A model generated the notes under the pieces. It did no database searches and was not told the DNA's origin. It worked only from the letters and a program-made list of their open reading frames with translations. A stretch of DNA of 29,366 bases from Acanthamoeba lenticulata (lineage: Eukaryota > Discosea > Longamoebia > Acanthamoebidae), in assembly GCA_002179805.1 (NCBI GenBank), contig NAVB01001861.1:1-29366 (forward strand). Reading direction: 5' to 3'. The stretch's first letter is position 1. Each line of letters starts with the position of its first letter. The position numbers and the translations under genes were made by a program. Shown here in pieces: positions 1 through 9,534 of this stretch.

Positions 1-2315
1 AAAGGAGTTCCACGCACTTGCGGATGACCTCCGGGACTTGCTGGCGGTGGTGCGTGTTGATGGAGCCGATGTTGGTGTAGGGCAGCCCCAGGATCTCTTC
101 CTGTTTTTTTATTATTATTATTTATTATTTATTATTATTTTAGAAATGAATGTTGGCAAGTGACGCTAGCAGGATGAAGAGAACAAAACGTACCCGAGAA
201 AAGCCAACCAGGTCGACAAAGGCGTCGTTGCAGTAGACGACGATCGGAGAAGTGTCCGCCAGCGGGTTGATCGAAACGCTCACCGGCAACTTGAGGTCGA
301 CGATGGCGAACCGGTTGGGCGAGATGTCGTAGTCGCACAGGAAGGGCAACACCTCGCGGGCCTCGAGGAGCAGCGCGGGCGAGACCCCGGACTGGAGGTA
401 CGAGAGCTCGACCGAGAAGGAGCTCCGGGGCGACTTGGACTGCGGCGGCGACGACGAGGACGAGGCCGCCTCGGACCCCGACGAGGAAGAAGACGCCGAG
501 CAGGGCTTGATCGTCGCTGAGCCCTGCGTGGCAGACGTCGGCCAGAGCGACGGCGTCGCCAGCAAGGGCAGCAGCTGGTTCGGGTCGCGGTCGTCGTAGA
601 GCAGGCTCTCCACCCACGGCCGGCCTGGCAGCGGCAGCGGCGCGAGGCCGCCATGCAGGACCTCATGCACAGGCTGCAGCAGCTCGTAATGGGCGTGCGC
701 GTGGCCCGGATGACCGTGAGAATGATCGTGATGATGATGAGCATGAGGATGAGGATGGTGATGAGGATAGTGAGGATGATGGTGAGGCTCGTGCGTGTAC
801 GAGCCCGGCAGGCCGTGCTGGTGGTGGCTGTGGCTGTGGCTGTGGCCGTGCTGGTGGTACTGGGCGTGGAGCGGGACCACAGGCTGGAGCGCGTGCGTGG
901 GCTCGGGCTCGTGGTGGTATCGCGCAGCTGAGGCCGAGGTCGAGGTCGGGGGCGGGTGCTGAGCCAGGAGCCGGGTGAGGAGGAGGTCGCTCTGCTTGCG
1001 CTGGGTCTTCATCTTCTTCATCTTCTCGCGCAGGCGCTGGTTGTCGGCCCGCACGTCCTGCATCTCGCGCGACATCATCTCGACGAGGTCGGCCAGGGCG
1101 CCCATCTTCTTCTCCATCTCGCCCATCGTCGCAGAGGCCGCATGACGCTGCTGGTCGTCCTTGTGGCTCTGCTGCGCCTCGGCCTTGACCCCCAGCTTGG
1201 GCCGCTTGGCCTTGGGCTGGCCGCTGGGCGGGTCGTCCTCGTAGGCCAAAGCCTCGGCCTCGCCGTTGCCGGGCCTGCTGGGCGCGGTCGCGGTGCTCAC
1301 GACCGGGCTTCCCTCGCCCTCTGAGCTCGTGCTTCCCTCCTCCTCGGCCCGCGCGCTGACGTTGGCATTCGCGTTGCCGTTGGCACTGGCGTTGACGTTG
1401 GTGATGGCGGCCCACAAGGCCGCCGCAGAGGCCGCAGCCGACGCGGCCAAGTAGGACGACCCCGAGGACGGTGACGAAGAGGACGACGATGACGAGATGG
1501 TGGAGGATGAAGTCGTCTGTGTTGAAGTTGGCACCGGCGTTGGGGTGACCAGGGGCGCCAAGGTCGGCAGCGGCAGCGGGAAGGCCTTGGTCGGAAGCGG
1601 CGGTCGCGACGGGGGCTGAGAAAGCGGCGTGGGTGACGAGCGTGAGCCCGCGTGCCCGTGGAGGGGACTGGGCGACCACACGAACGACGGCGGCGGGTGG
1701 CGCCCGGGAGATGCCGCCACGGCCATGGCCACCGGCGGATAGAGCGTGGGCAGAGGAGGAGGAGGTCCTCCTGCGCTCGCGGAGGGCGGGCCTGCGGCTG
1801 CTGCTGCTGCGCTGCTGGCGGGGAGCAGGACCGGGAGGTCGCCTGCGGCCAGGCCGGGCTGGGCGGGACGACGCCCACGCTTGCGGGCCGGGGCGTCGCG
1901 GCAGAGGGACTCCTTGTTCAGGCGCACGCACCGACGGCATGGACGTTGCCTGCGGCAACCATGAGAAGAACACGTTCAGTACTGTTATGTAATGTTTCGT
2001 TGGCCACTCGGAAATAAACGGCGCAGAGCAAGTTCAGAAAAAGAGCGAAGCGGGGTCGGGCTGAAAAAGAACGAAGCGGCGAGGAAAAGGGAAGAGAGTG
2101 GGGAGGAGGAAGTAGAGGGCAAGGCAGGTAGCAGAAAGAAAAAAACGCTCAACGCACCCATCACATGCCGTGTGGGCCTCGCGGCAGAGCTGGCACGCCC
2201 GAAACGAAGACTCGTTCTTGGGGGTGTCTTTCCCCTCCCCGGCCACCGGCGGCTCCGTAGAGACTGCTCCGGTGCTGGCTTGTTGTTGGTGCGATCTGGC
2301 GGCGTCCTCTTGCAT
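1..2315 (-). CDS. Zn2Cys6-PAS transcription factor (3' end beyond the left edge)
   Basis: Probable nuclear DNA-binding regulator. Exons on the minus strand are 2158-2315, 194-1949 and 1-100 (continuing off the edge); the introns are 1950-2157 (GTGCGT donor) and 101-193 (GTACGT donor). Splicing the first intron joins the two halves of a complete binuclear zinc cluster: Cys41, 44, 51, 57, 60 and 69, spacing CX2CX6CX5CX2CX8C, followed by a basic stretch (RKRGRR). Then come long Ser/Pro/Ala-rich disordered segments, a coiled coil (around MEKKMGALADLVEMMSREM), a His-rich run, and a PAS domain near the C-terminus (IVVYCNDAFVDLVGFSR then EEILGLPYTNI across the second intron). Zn2Cys6 plus PAS is the layout of fungal ERT1/RDS2/AcuK regulators of gluconeogenesis; function here is inferred from layout only. 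The start ATG at 2315 is the first in-frame ATG. About 671 residues lie in the window. Confidence 0.85.
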
Positions 2316-2857
2316 CTCGCCTTCTCCTCTTCCACGCACCAGAGCTAACTGCTCGCGAACAACTGTGCTTTGTGTGCTGTTGTTGTCCGCAGACTTTTGC
2401 TTCAACCGGTTGCCCAGCAGTAGCCGCACAGCACGAGGTGCACGTGCTCTGATTGGCTGATGCCAGGTGGGTCATAAATTTTTCTTCGTCTTTTCAGATG
2501 GCGTCACTTGTTGGCCACCTGCCAGCGAGAAAGACAGCTCAAGGGAACAGCAAGCCACCAGGCCAACAACAAACAAGAACTATGGTTGGCCCTTTTCTTT
2601 TTTTCCTTTGGCCTTTTTGTTGAAGAGCATCTGCCAGAGGAGTTCTTGGTGGCCTCCTGTTTGCTGTGTCCTGGGGGAGTTGAGGTGCACGACAACAGGT
2701 ACCACGGATGAAACACGACAACCACCGATTGATTGCAAGCAATCTGGGCCCCCTCTTTCAATCGTCTTCTGTCAGTTGCCAAGATAACGTAAAGATGTCA
2801 TTTTTTTTGATGTTGTTGTTGATGGTAACACAATACCGTACACGATGAGCTCTTTGT
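2316..2857. promoter_or_regulatory. Intergenic region with the putative promoter of the Zn2Cys6-PAS gene
   Basis: 542 bases between the start of the zinc-cluster gene and the stop of the CAP gene, both on the minus strand. An E-box (CACGTG, 2441-2446) sits four bases from an inverted CCAAT box (GATTGG at 2451-2456, so CCAATC on the coding strand, about 136 bases upstream of the ATG). The ORFs here are short and show no recognisable domain. No other gene is seen. Confidence 0.4.
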
Positions 2858-4145
2858 CTAGAAGAAGAGAGCGTTCATCCACGAGGCCAGGGCAGGCGCG
2901 CCAGACCCGTCGGAGGGAAGAGACGCGTCGGTGGCGTAGAGCCCGGAGTTGGCCAGTGAGGAGTCCTGCTTCTGCACGAGAGCGACGAGGTTCTTGGCCT
3001 CGTTCTCGCCAGACGAGCTGCCCACGCTCACGATGTACACCTGCACCTCGGTTTTGTCTGTGGCCCAATCGCGTGTGAGCTGCTGCTAATCCTGCGCAAG
3101 TATGGTCCTGGGAACCACTGCCCAAACACGGTGTACCTGAGGAGAGAGTCTTACTGCCGAGGACGACCACACGATTCACGTCCTTCAAACCCAGGGCCTT
3201 GTTAACGGCCGTCTTGAAGGAGCTCTCTGAGTAAGCGGCCGCCGTGGTGTTGAGCGTCACGGAGAGGACAAAGTGCTTGTCGTTGAAGTAGGGATAGCCG
3301 CTGCACTTGGTCACTAATATTGTGGTCGCAAGCAGCAAACGCAGAAGAACAGGGCGCAGACTGAGTCAGCCGTCAAGGGGACCAGTCTGCGAGTCAAGGC
3401 TTTGAGGTTTGGCCAATGGCACGCACGAGGGAAGGGCCTGCTGCCAATATAGTTGCCGGGCGGCGAGTAGTTGCAGGAGATGATGGTCGGATAGTCCGTG
3501 CAGTTGTTGACGAAGCCGCAGCCCACAGACGTGGTATCAGCCCACATCACCTGCGTGTAGTGCCCAGATTCTGTGCCAAAGATAAAGAAATGAATAGATA
3601 AATCAAAAATATATATAAAATAAAATCATTTGTGGGTTCGCAGTTGCTGTGCGCGTGCAGCGTGATCATCATGTTGAGAGAGCGTTCGTACGGCCGGCAG
3701 TACACTCGTTGTTCTGGCACGACCAATTGGGCTCCTCATCATTCCAGACTTTTACAGCAGCCGCGAGACGGGCCTCAGCATCGCCAACGCCTCCGTAGAA
3801 GTAGAGGTTCTCACCATAACCCGAGCCCTTGGAGTGACCCGAGGGGCAATCATCGACGTAACCTTCACAACGTCACGCCATAATGTGGGCTCGTTAGTGG
3901 TAAACACCTTCCTCTTCTCTCTTCTGGTGGCGGCGGGGAAGGAACCTTGCGCAAAGCTCTCGGCGTCTGTGTTCCACGTGAGGCTCGTCAGGCCGAGGGC
4001 TGTGCGGTAGTCATTGTGCACAATGGGCCTTCAGGACGATGGTCCTCTGGTTGGCGGTCAAGGCGAGAGCTGCGTTCAAAAAGGCGAGAGCCAAAAGGAT
4101 AGCAAAGGCCGATCGCGAAGAGGAGCAGCGAAGATCAGCAGCCAT
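2858..4145 (-). CDS. Secreted CAP/SCP (PR-1 like) family protein, with an apparent frameshift
   Basis: Exons on the minus strand: about 4023-4145, 3946-4018, 3692-3862, 3427-3570, 3155-3313 and 2858-3057; the phases of the last five close exactly. The start at 4145 gives a signal peptide (AFAILLALAFLNAALA). The CAP domain carries HNDYR, GENLYFYGG, the signature GHYTQVMW and CNYSPPGNYIG, which include the usual His/Glu cavity residues. A C-terminal segment of about 120 residues (from KCSGYPYFNDKHF) follows, of a type I cannot name. Total about 289 residues. CAP proteins are extracellular and often bind lipids or act in defence; the role here is unknown. Oddity: reading from LKAH into HNDYR needs a change of frame across a 14-base palindrome at 4012-4025, too short for an intron. 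This may be a real mutation (pseudogene) or a sequencing or assembly error. The first donor (GTTCCT) is weaker than the rest. Confidence 0.8.
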
Positions 4146-4391
4146 AGATATCTTGCCTATAGGTGCTTGCTTGTGTCTGTGTGTGGTGGGGATGTTTGGG
4201 AACAACTAACCGGCGAGTACCGTTTGGGTACCTCGCCTTCGGCAATGTAATGCTCCGATCATTCATTTATTTGCCCAATCATCGTCTGAAAGACAGCTCC
4301 GGAGGTGTCCACGCAAGAGAGCGGTGATGAATGCTCCAGGGAGAAATGCAGGAAGAAATAGATAAGCAAACACACAAAATACGTGCGCAGG
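4146..4391. promoter_or_regulatory. Divergent promoter between the CAP gene and dapF
   Basis: 246 bases between two divergent start codons. A CCAAT element, CCAATCATCG, lies at 4275-4284, 108 bases before the dapF ATG and in its orientation. The same 10-mer recurs at 15231 and 24637. A hairpin lies at 4212-4237 on the CAP side. Confidence 0.45.
4212..4237. repeat. Imperfect inverted repeat (hairpin) upstream of the CAP gene
   Basis: GGCGAGTACC (4212-4221) pairs with GGTA and CTCGCC (4227-4237) with one bulged base and a five-base loop. It lies 67-92 bases upstream of the CAP start codon, so it may be in the 5' UTR of that mRNA. Function unknown. Confidence 0.45.
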
Positions 4392-5656
4392 ATGGAGGTG
4401 GACCTCCCGTTTGTGAAGATGCACGGACTTGGCAATGACTTCATTGTTATCCCCACGAGTCCGGCATGGCAGCAGTTGACGACGTCGCGTGTGGCCGAGC
4501 TGGTCCGCACGCTCTGCCAGCGGCGGTTCGGGGTGGGCGCAGACGGGGTGGCCTTCCTCTGGCCCGCCGCACAGCCGCATGACTTGAGGTACCGGGGCCC
4601 TTCCTCCTTTCCTTGCTGCCCCTTGAATGGTGGCCAGTGTTCACACGTGCAGGTTCGAGCTTTACAACGCAGACGGCTCAGCGGCCGCCATGTGCGGCAA
4701 CGCCCTGCGCTGTGCGGCCAAGCTTGCCTGGGAGCGCCGGAAGGACCTTTTGCCCCACCGCGCCCAAGCCTCCTCGCCCTCGGGGGATCCTATGGACGAA
4801 GCAGCGCCCGTGCTGGCAGTCGACACGCCCGCAGGTGCGCGCTTGGCAGAGAGCTCTGAAGTTGTCAGCTGTTCACACATACATGCATACAGGCACGATG
4901 ATGGCGCACCTTGTGCTTGGTGGTCCCACTGGCGCCGATGGCCGTGACCGCGTGGCCGCAGTGCGAGTGAACATGGGCAAGCCGGTCTTTGCCCGGTCCC
5001 GCATCCCGTGCGCGCTCGTTGGCGATGATGCCGCGCCCGTCCTGATGCAGCCCTACACGCACAACGGCCACACGTTCCACTACTCGTCCGTGCTTGTCGG
5101 CGTATGCAAAGAGCTCTCAAGCCCACACCCCGCTCTCTGCGTTCGCTCACGTCCCGTCGTCCGTGTGGTGCAGGTGCCCCACACGATCCTCTTTGTCGAA
5201 CGGGCCGACGACGATGACCTGATACGGTCGCTCGGGCCCGCCCTGGAGAAAGATCGCTCCCTCTTCCCGCAAGGGACCAACGTGGGCTTCGTGCAGGTCT
5301 TGCCTAACAACCGGCTGGTCTACCGGTAACGCGTCCCAACTTTAGTCATGCGCCGTGGTTGGTGGCACTGGCTTGCTCAAACACCGCGCAGCGTGTGGGA
5401 GCGAGGCGTCGGCCCGACCCTGGCGTGCGGCACGGGCGCGTCGGCGGCAGCGGTCGTTGGTGCGGTCATGGGCCACGTAGCGCACGAGCGGCCTATTACC
5501 GTCCACCTGGCTGGTGGCGATCTCGTCCTGCGGGTCGACGCACGGGAGGCGAAGGAAAAACAAGCCACCACGCTCGACCCAGAGCAGGTGGAGTGCGTGT
5601 GGATGGAAGGTCCCGCCGAGGTCGTCTTCGACGGAATCGTTAGTCTGGTTGTGTAA
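4392..5656 (+). CDS. dapF: Diaminopimelate epimerase
   Basis: Interconverts LL- and meso-diaminopimelate in the DAP route to lysine. Five exons: 4392-4588, 4653-4834, 4893-5101, 5174-5325 and 5392-5656; all phases close, giving 334 residues, somewhat longer than the usual 270-290 because of an insert after the first catalytic motif. N-terminal FVKMHGLGNDFIVI is the family hallmark. The two catalytic cysteines are Cys80 (NADGSAAAMCGNALRC) and Cys259 (ERGVGPTLACGTGA). The enzyme is cofactor-independent. The CGNA-xRC form differs from the CGNGxRC form common in plants and proteobacteria, so a plastid-type origin is not obvious; ancestry is untested. The start is the first ATG in frame, directly after a CAG, so an upstream 5' UTR intron is possible. 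AATAAA-like sequence follows the stop (about 5661). Confidence 0.95.
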
Positions 5657-5673
5657 AAAGAAAATAAAATGGT

Positions 5674-5716
5674 AAAAAAGGTAAAATGAATTGCCGTCGG
5701 GGGGAGTCGAACCCCC
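5674..5716 (-). other. tRNA-like 3' end: perfect T-arm, acceptor-like tail, poly-T
   Basis: On the minus strand, 5716-5700 reads as a perfect 5-bp T-arm with a TTCGACT loop (a B-box match). It is followed by seven acceptor-like bases (5699-5693), a discriminator A (5692) and, 12 bases on, a run of six T (5679-5674) that would stop RNA polymerase III. I could not find a matching 5' acceptor strand, D-arm or anticodon arm upstream, so I do not call a functional tRNA. A degenerate tRNA or SINE-type fragment is most likely. Confidence 0.3.
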
Positions 5717-6007
5717 TGTGCGAGCCCAGATTGGCTTATGGCTCCAAGCAAAGCCCTTCCACATCAGTGGCCCTCTAAGAGGGTGTGGTATTAGACAAAG
5801 GAAGGGCAAGTAACTCGCACTCCAGCCATTGGCAGCGGCTTCTTCGTCCTTCTGGTCTGGGCTGTGTCTCTTTTTTGCACTTGAAAGACGCGATGGTCTG
5901 CAGTTATGGGAGTTTAGCACTTTTAGTGAAAGAAAGCTTCCTCTTACCTATTCTCTGTGTTTTTGCTGGTCACTGAGGAAAAGAGCGAAGAAATGCTACT
6001 TAACTCT

Positions 6008-6065
6008 TGTGCCCTGCAGCAGGGCTTCAAAGAAGAAGGGGGTTCGAACCCCAAGCTCGGGCACA
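6008..6065. other. 58-base structured element with T-arm-like palindrome
   Basis: The ends TGTGCCC (6008-6014) and GGGCACA (6059-6065) are complementary over 7 bp. Inside are a small hairpin (CCCTGC-A-GCAGGG, 6012-6024, sharing bases with the outer stem) and the palindrome GGGGTTCGAACCCC (6039-6052). It ends 43 bases before the ATG of the next gene, so it could be a 5' UTR structure or a tRNA-derived remnant. It is too short for a tRNA. Confidence 0.3.
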
Positions 6066-6108
6066 CGCCGCAGTTACGTGTAGCACAAGACCCAAACTCA
6101 AACCTCGC

Positions 6109-7137
6109 ATGGCAGAGCAAGTGAACTACACCTCCCTGACCGCTCTGCTGGCCGCGCCCAAGGGCAACCTGGCCTACACGCCCGGTGAAGCGTTCCTCCT
6201 TCAGGTGTTTTGGCAGACGCCCAGCCTCGCCGCAGCACGTGAGCTGCTCTCAGGCCTGAGACGGTGCGGCGTGGCGACCCACAGGGACACGCCTTGCGTC
6301 CCGACCTACTTCTTCCGCATTGCCAAGAACGACGCCGAGATCTGCCCTTCGCCCGCGCGCACCGTCGGTGAGCATCCACATCTGCGCGAGGCAAAGAAGA
6401 AGCTGCAGCTTGGCGTCCCGGAGCCGGCCGTGCGAGCCCACCTGACCAAGCTCGGACTCGACCCGAACCTGGTTGACCTGGAGTCCGACGCCGAATTGCC
6501 CGGCGAACTCCAGCAACAGCCCGTCGCCGTGGAATGCACCGAGCTCTACATGGACGAGCGCGCGATGATGGAGCACGCCGGGTCGCGTGACTACCTCGAC
6601 GGCTACGGCGTCGTCATGAACCCGGCCCTGCAGCACGGCCGGCCCTGCACCCTGCGCCTCGGCACGCCCAATGCCAGCATGATCGAACGCATCCTCGAGC
6701 CCATCCTGCAGGAGCGGGTCGCTCCGATGGCGGAAGGCTGCGCCGTGTGGCGCCCGCCGAGCAGCGCAGGCGGCCACGCCGTCTTCTTGTCCCTGGATTT
6801 GACCGTCGGCCCGGACGTCTCCGTGTCTTCTCTCCTGCCGAGTGCCTTTGTCGAGCACTGCACAACGTTTGTCACGTTTACCCACCCGCTGCGCTCCGGC
6901 ACGACGCGCCTGTTGTGCGTCCTGCCTTCGCTGCCGCAGACCACGATCTTGGCCAGCCTCGCCGCGCTCCCGCTTGCCCGGGGCGAGGCGCACATGACCA
7001 GTGGGAGCGAGGAGGAGGTTGAGGCCGCCCGCGCAGCGCTTGCAGCGGCAGGCCTGGGCCTGGTGACCATCAACGCCAGTGAAAGCGCTGGATACGTGCT
7101 CCACTCGAAAGCAGCTGATATCCGCCCGAACGTGTAG
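6109..7137 (+). CDS. Conserved-looking protein of unknown function, intronless
   Basis: Single-exon gene of 342 residues; the start is the first plausible ATG (6109). I do not recognise the family. Visible features: no signal peptide or membrane segment; a hydrophobic, helix-prone N-terminus with aromatic FWQTP near residue 36; and around residues 95-124 a segment containing LQLGVPEPAVRAHLTKLGL then DPNLVD. That resembles the short helical motif (GVP..AV....L..GLDP.L) found in the CCDC53 subunit of the WASH complex and in some formin-type proteins; it is a resemblance only. The C-terminal half has the regular alternation of a folded alpha/beta domain. Being intronless among heavily interrupted neighbours is notable and could mean a retrocopy or a recent arrival. 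The stop lies only 58 bases before the AspRS start on the same strand. Confidence 0.75.
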   Translation: MAEQVNYTSLTALLAAPKGNLAYTPGEAFLLQVFWQTPSLAAARELLSGLRRCGVATHRDTPCVPTYFFRIAKNDAEICPSPARTVGEHPHLREAKKKLQLGVPEPAVRAHLTKLGLDPNLVDLESDAELPGELQQQPVAVECTELYMDERAMMEHAGSRDYLDGYGVVMNPALQHGRPCTLRLGTPNASMIERILEPILQERVAPMAEGCAVWRPPSSAGGHAVFLSLDLTVGPDVSVSSLLPSAFVEHCTTFVTFTHPLRSGTTRLLCVLPSLPQTTILASLAALPLARGEAHMTSGSEEEVEAARAALAAAGLGLVTINASESAGYVLHSKAADIRPNV

Positions 7138-7195
7138 TGTGGGTGGGCTCCAAAAATGAAGGAAAGAAAAAGGAACAAAAGTCGTTGTTGCGCGC

Positions 7196-9534
7196 ATGGA
7201 AGCATACGAGGGGGCGGGCAGGAGAGGCACTCGCGTTCGCTTGCGCGAGCTCTGCCGTGACCTTGCTGGTGAAAACGTGATAGTTCGTGCACGTCTCCAC
7301 CACGTGCGTTCACGAGGTAGAACCCTGCCCCTTGCCTCCCCCACAAAGCACAAACCTGATGTGCCTGTTCTGTTTTCTTGTCAGGTGCCAAGCTGGCTTT
7401 CCTGGTCCTACGCGAGCAGGAGGCCACGGCCCAAGCTGTATTGACCCTGACCGACACCTTTTCTATGGCCACAATGGCCGCCGTCAAGCGGTAGCGCTCC
7501 TCTTGGCGTTACGAAGTTGCTCCAGTCATAAGGGCTCACGCGTGCGCCTCAGGCACAACGTGGAATCAATCGTCGAGGTTGAAGCCGAGGTCATGAGTCT
7601 GGCGCCCGATCATAAGGTGCAGTGTACACAGAACGACGTCGAGCTTCACGTGCGGCGCCTGACCGTGGTCGCCCACGCCGACCCATCGATCCCGCTCACC
7701 GTCGAGCAAGTCCTGCGCTCTGCGCGTCAGGTACTACTTACCTCTTGGTCGGGTGTAACCATGTTCATCATCTCCATCATCCTGGCCACTACACAAATAC
7801 GTTGTGTGCAGGACAAGGAGGAAGAAGAGGCAGAGAAGCACATTCGCATGCTGCAAGACCAACTCGCACACGCCGAATGTACGAGAGGGAGTCCTCTGAA
7901 CCTGCTCGGGTTGAGCGTCTCACGCTACAACGTCGGTCCCACGGTGCAGTGGCACAAACAAGCGGTGTGGAGCCCATCCGCGAGAAGCTACAGAGCTGGC
8001 GCGTGAAGCAACACGCTTGTATGAGGGCCAGGATTCCATCAAGGCTCTTGCTGGACCACCGCGCGCTGGCCCTCCGGGTACACATCACCCCTTGTCGTGC
8101 GAGGAAGAGGCTCGACGAGGCGCACTGACCTTGCCGCCCCACCTTGTTCCACGTGCTGGCTCAGGCGAAGCACAACATCGCGCAGTTTCGGATCCAGTCA
8201 GGCGTGTGCCATCTCTTTGTCGAGTTCCTGGCTCGTCAAGGCTTCATCGAAGTCCACACACCCAAGCTACACGCCGCCCCGTCAGGCCTCATGCCCTTTA
8301 ACCACTTGTTCCCGTTGGACTACTTTGGCGGTACGCCACTACCTCAAGGCCTTGAAGCTTGATCAGCTGAGCTCCACGACATCGTCTCTTCAACCTCGCG
8401 TTGTCCGTGCATGTCAGGTCAGGCCAGTCTGACGAGCTCGCCGCGGAAGCACCTCCAGATGGCCATCTGCGCCGACTTGGAGCGCGTGTTTGAAGTCGGG
8501 CCCGTCTTTCGGCTCGAGTACGCCACGACGGCGCGGCACCTCACCGAGTTCACGTATCTCGCCCTCGAGATGATCATCTACGAGCACTACCACGAGGTGT
8601 TGATGACAGTCAACTTTTGGTGTCTCTATGACGTTGCTGAGAGAGCGCGATGTTGTTGGCTTGACACAGCTGCTCGAGTTGGTGGGGGAGCTGATGATCT
8701 TCATCTTCGACGGGCTCAAGTCGCGACATGCACACGACATCAAGGTGGTGCAGTCCGTTCGGCCCTTTGACGAGATCGTCTACACGCCGTCGACGCTCCG
8801 GCTCACGCACGACGAAGCCGTCGAGCTGCTTCATGCCAACGGCTACCGCGGGTTTGCGGACTATGGCTTCGGGTACTCGTCACGCCCACCAGCATCACTC
8901 GACACGCTGATGATGATGATGGACTTGACGAACCCTCAGCATCATGGAGGAACGACAGCTCGCGCAGTTGGTAAAGGACAGGTTTGGAGTCGACCTCTTT
9001 ATCCTCGACCAAACGCCACTTGCCGCGACGCCCTACCACGTCATGCCCAGTGGGAATGCTCTGGTACCTGTCTCGCCAGCCGCGTCTTGTCGTTCTCTGC
9101 CTCTTGTGGCTCATGCTGTCATCATCTTCATCGTCGTCAGAAGCAGCGCGGCAACTCGTTCACGGTGTTTCTGCGCGGCGAGACCGTGTGTTCGGGCGCC
9201 CAGCGGGTGCACGACTCGCAACTCCTCCAACAGCGCGCACAGCAGCAAGGCGCCAGCCCCGACGCCATCAACGTACGTTATCGTTGTCATCATCGTCTCC
9301 ATAGGAGGGCCCGGCCGGGGATCGTGGTCTCTGATCTGTGAGCTCATGTCGTCTCTCTGCGTCGCGGTGGTGGTGAAATCCCCAAAGGACCTGACGCAGG
9401 CGCTTCAACTTGGCGCGCCGCCACACGCCGGTTGCGGGATTGGGCTCGAGCGCCTGGTGATGGGCTACCTCGGGCTCACCAACATCCGCCATGCTTCGCT
9501 CTTTCCTCGCGACGCAAACCGGCTGTTACCTTGA
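7196..9534 (+). CDS. Class II aspartyl-tRNA synthetase-like protein, divergent
   Basis: Would charge tRNA-Asp in the cytosol. Eleven exons: 7196-7316, 7385-7490, 7553-7730, 7812-7878, 7950-8077, 8165-8330, 8418-8596, 8670-8872, 8940-9063, 9141-9272 and 9388-9534; phases close to 516 residues. Order: OB-fold anticodon-binding domain ([28 protein letters not shown]), then the catalytic core with motif 1 ([19 protein letters not shown]), motif 2 ([18 protein letters not shown]) and motif 3 ([17 protein letters not shown]); the ending [10 protein letters not shown] is typical of eukaryotic/archaeal AspRS. Oddities: the usual QSPQ aspartate-binding segment reads SSPRKH, RAED/N-S in motif 2 reads RLEYA, and the LDxEM segment reads LALEM. 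These may mark a specialised paralogue. Least certain joins are 7879-7949 and 9273-9387 (a second acceptor at 9398 is possible). The gene ends 71 bases from the convergent WRAP73 gene. Confidence 0.85.

Larger units (their letters stand above)
5657..6108. other. Intergenic region with tRNA-like fragments
   Basis: 452 bases between dapF and the next plus-strand gene. No protein gene is supported. It holds two sequences resembling the tRNA T-arm/B box, described separately (5674-5716 minus; 6008-6065). The promoter of the gene at 6109 must lie here, but I see no CCAAT box at the spacing used by other genes. Confidence 0.5.

Noticed and set aside
653..931. Plus-strand ORF rich in Met, Arg and Val
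   Set aside because: It is the antisense reading of the His-rich tract of the transcription factor.
140..1927. GTG start at 1927 for the transcription factor
   Set aside because: GTG starts are not expected in nuclear genes, and the frame continues upstream through an intron into the first half of the zinc cluster.
663..1973. Long minus-strand ORF (436 codons) in another frame of the zinc-cluster gene
   Set aside because: Arg/Pro/Ala-rich with no domain; it is the shadow of a GC-rich coding exon whose true frame carries the zinc cluster and the PAS domain.
5692..5790. A functional tRNA gene on the minus strand
   Set aside because: T-arm and terminator are good, but no 5' acceptor strand, D-arm or normal anticodon loop could be paired.
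7156..7198. ATG at 7156 as start of the AspRS gene
   Set aside because: It is out of frame with the conserved protein; ATG 7196 leads directly into it.
9273..9397. Alternative acceptor at 9398 in the AspRS gene
   Set aside because: It would remove the residues before LGAPPH; the acceptor at 9387 keeps the usual spacing to motif 3, though AAAG is a weak site.
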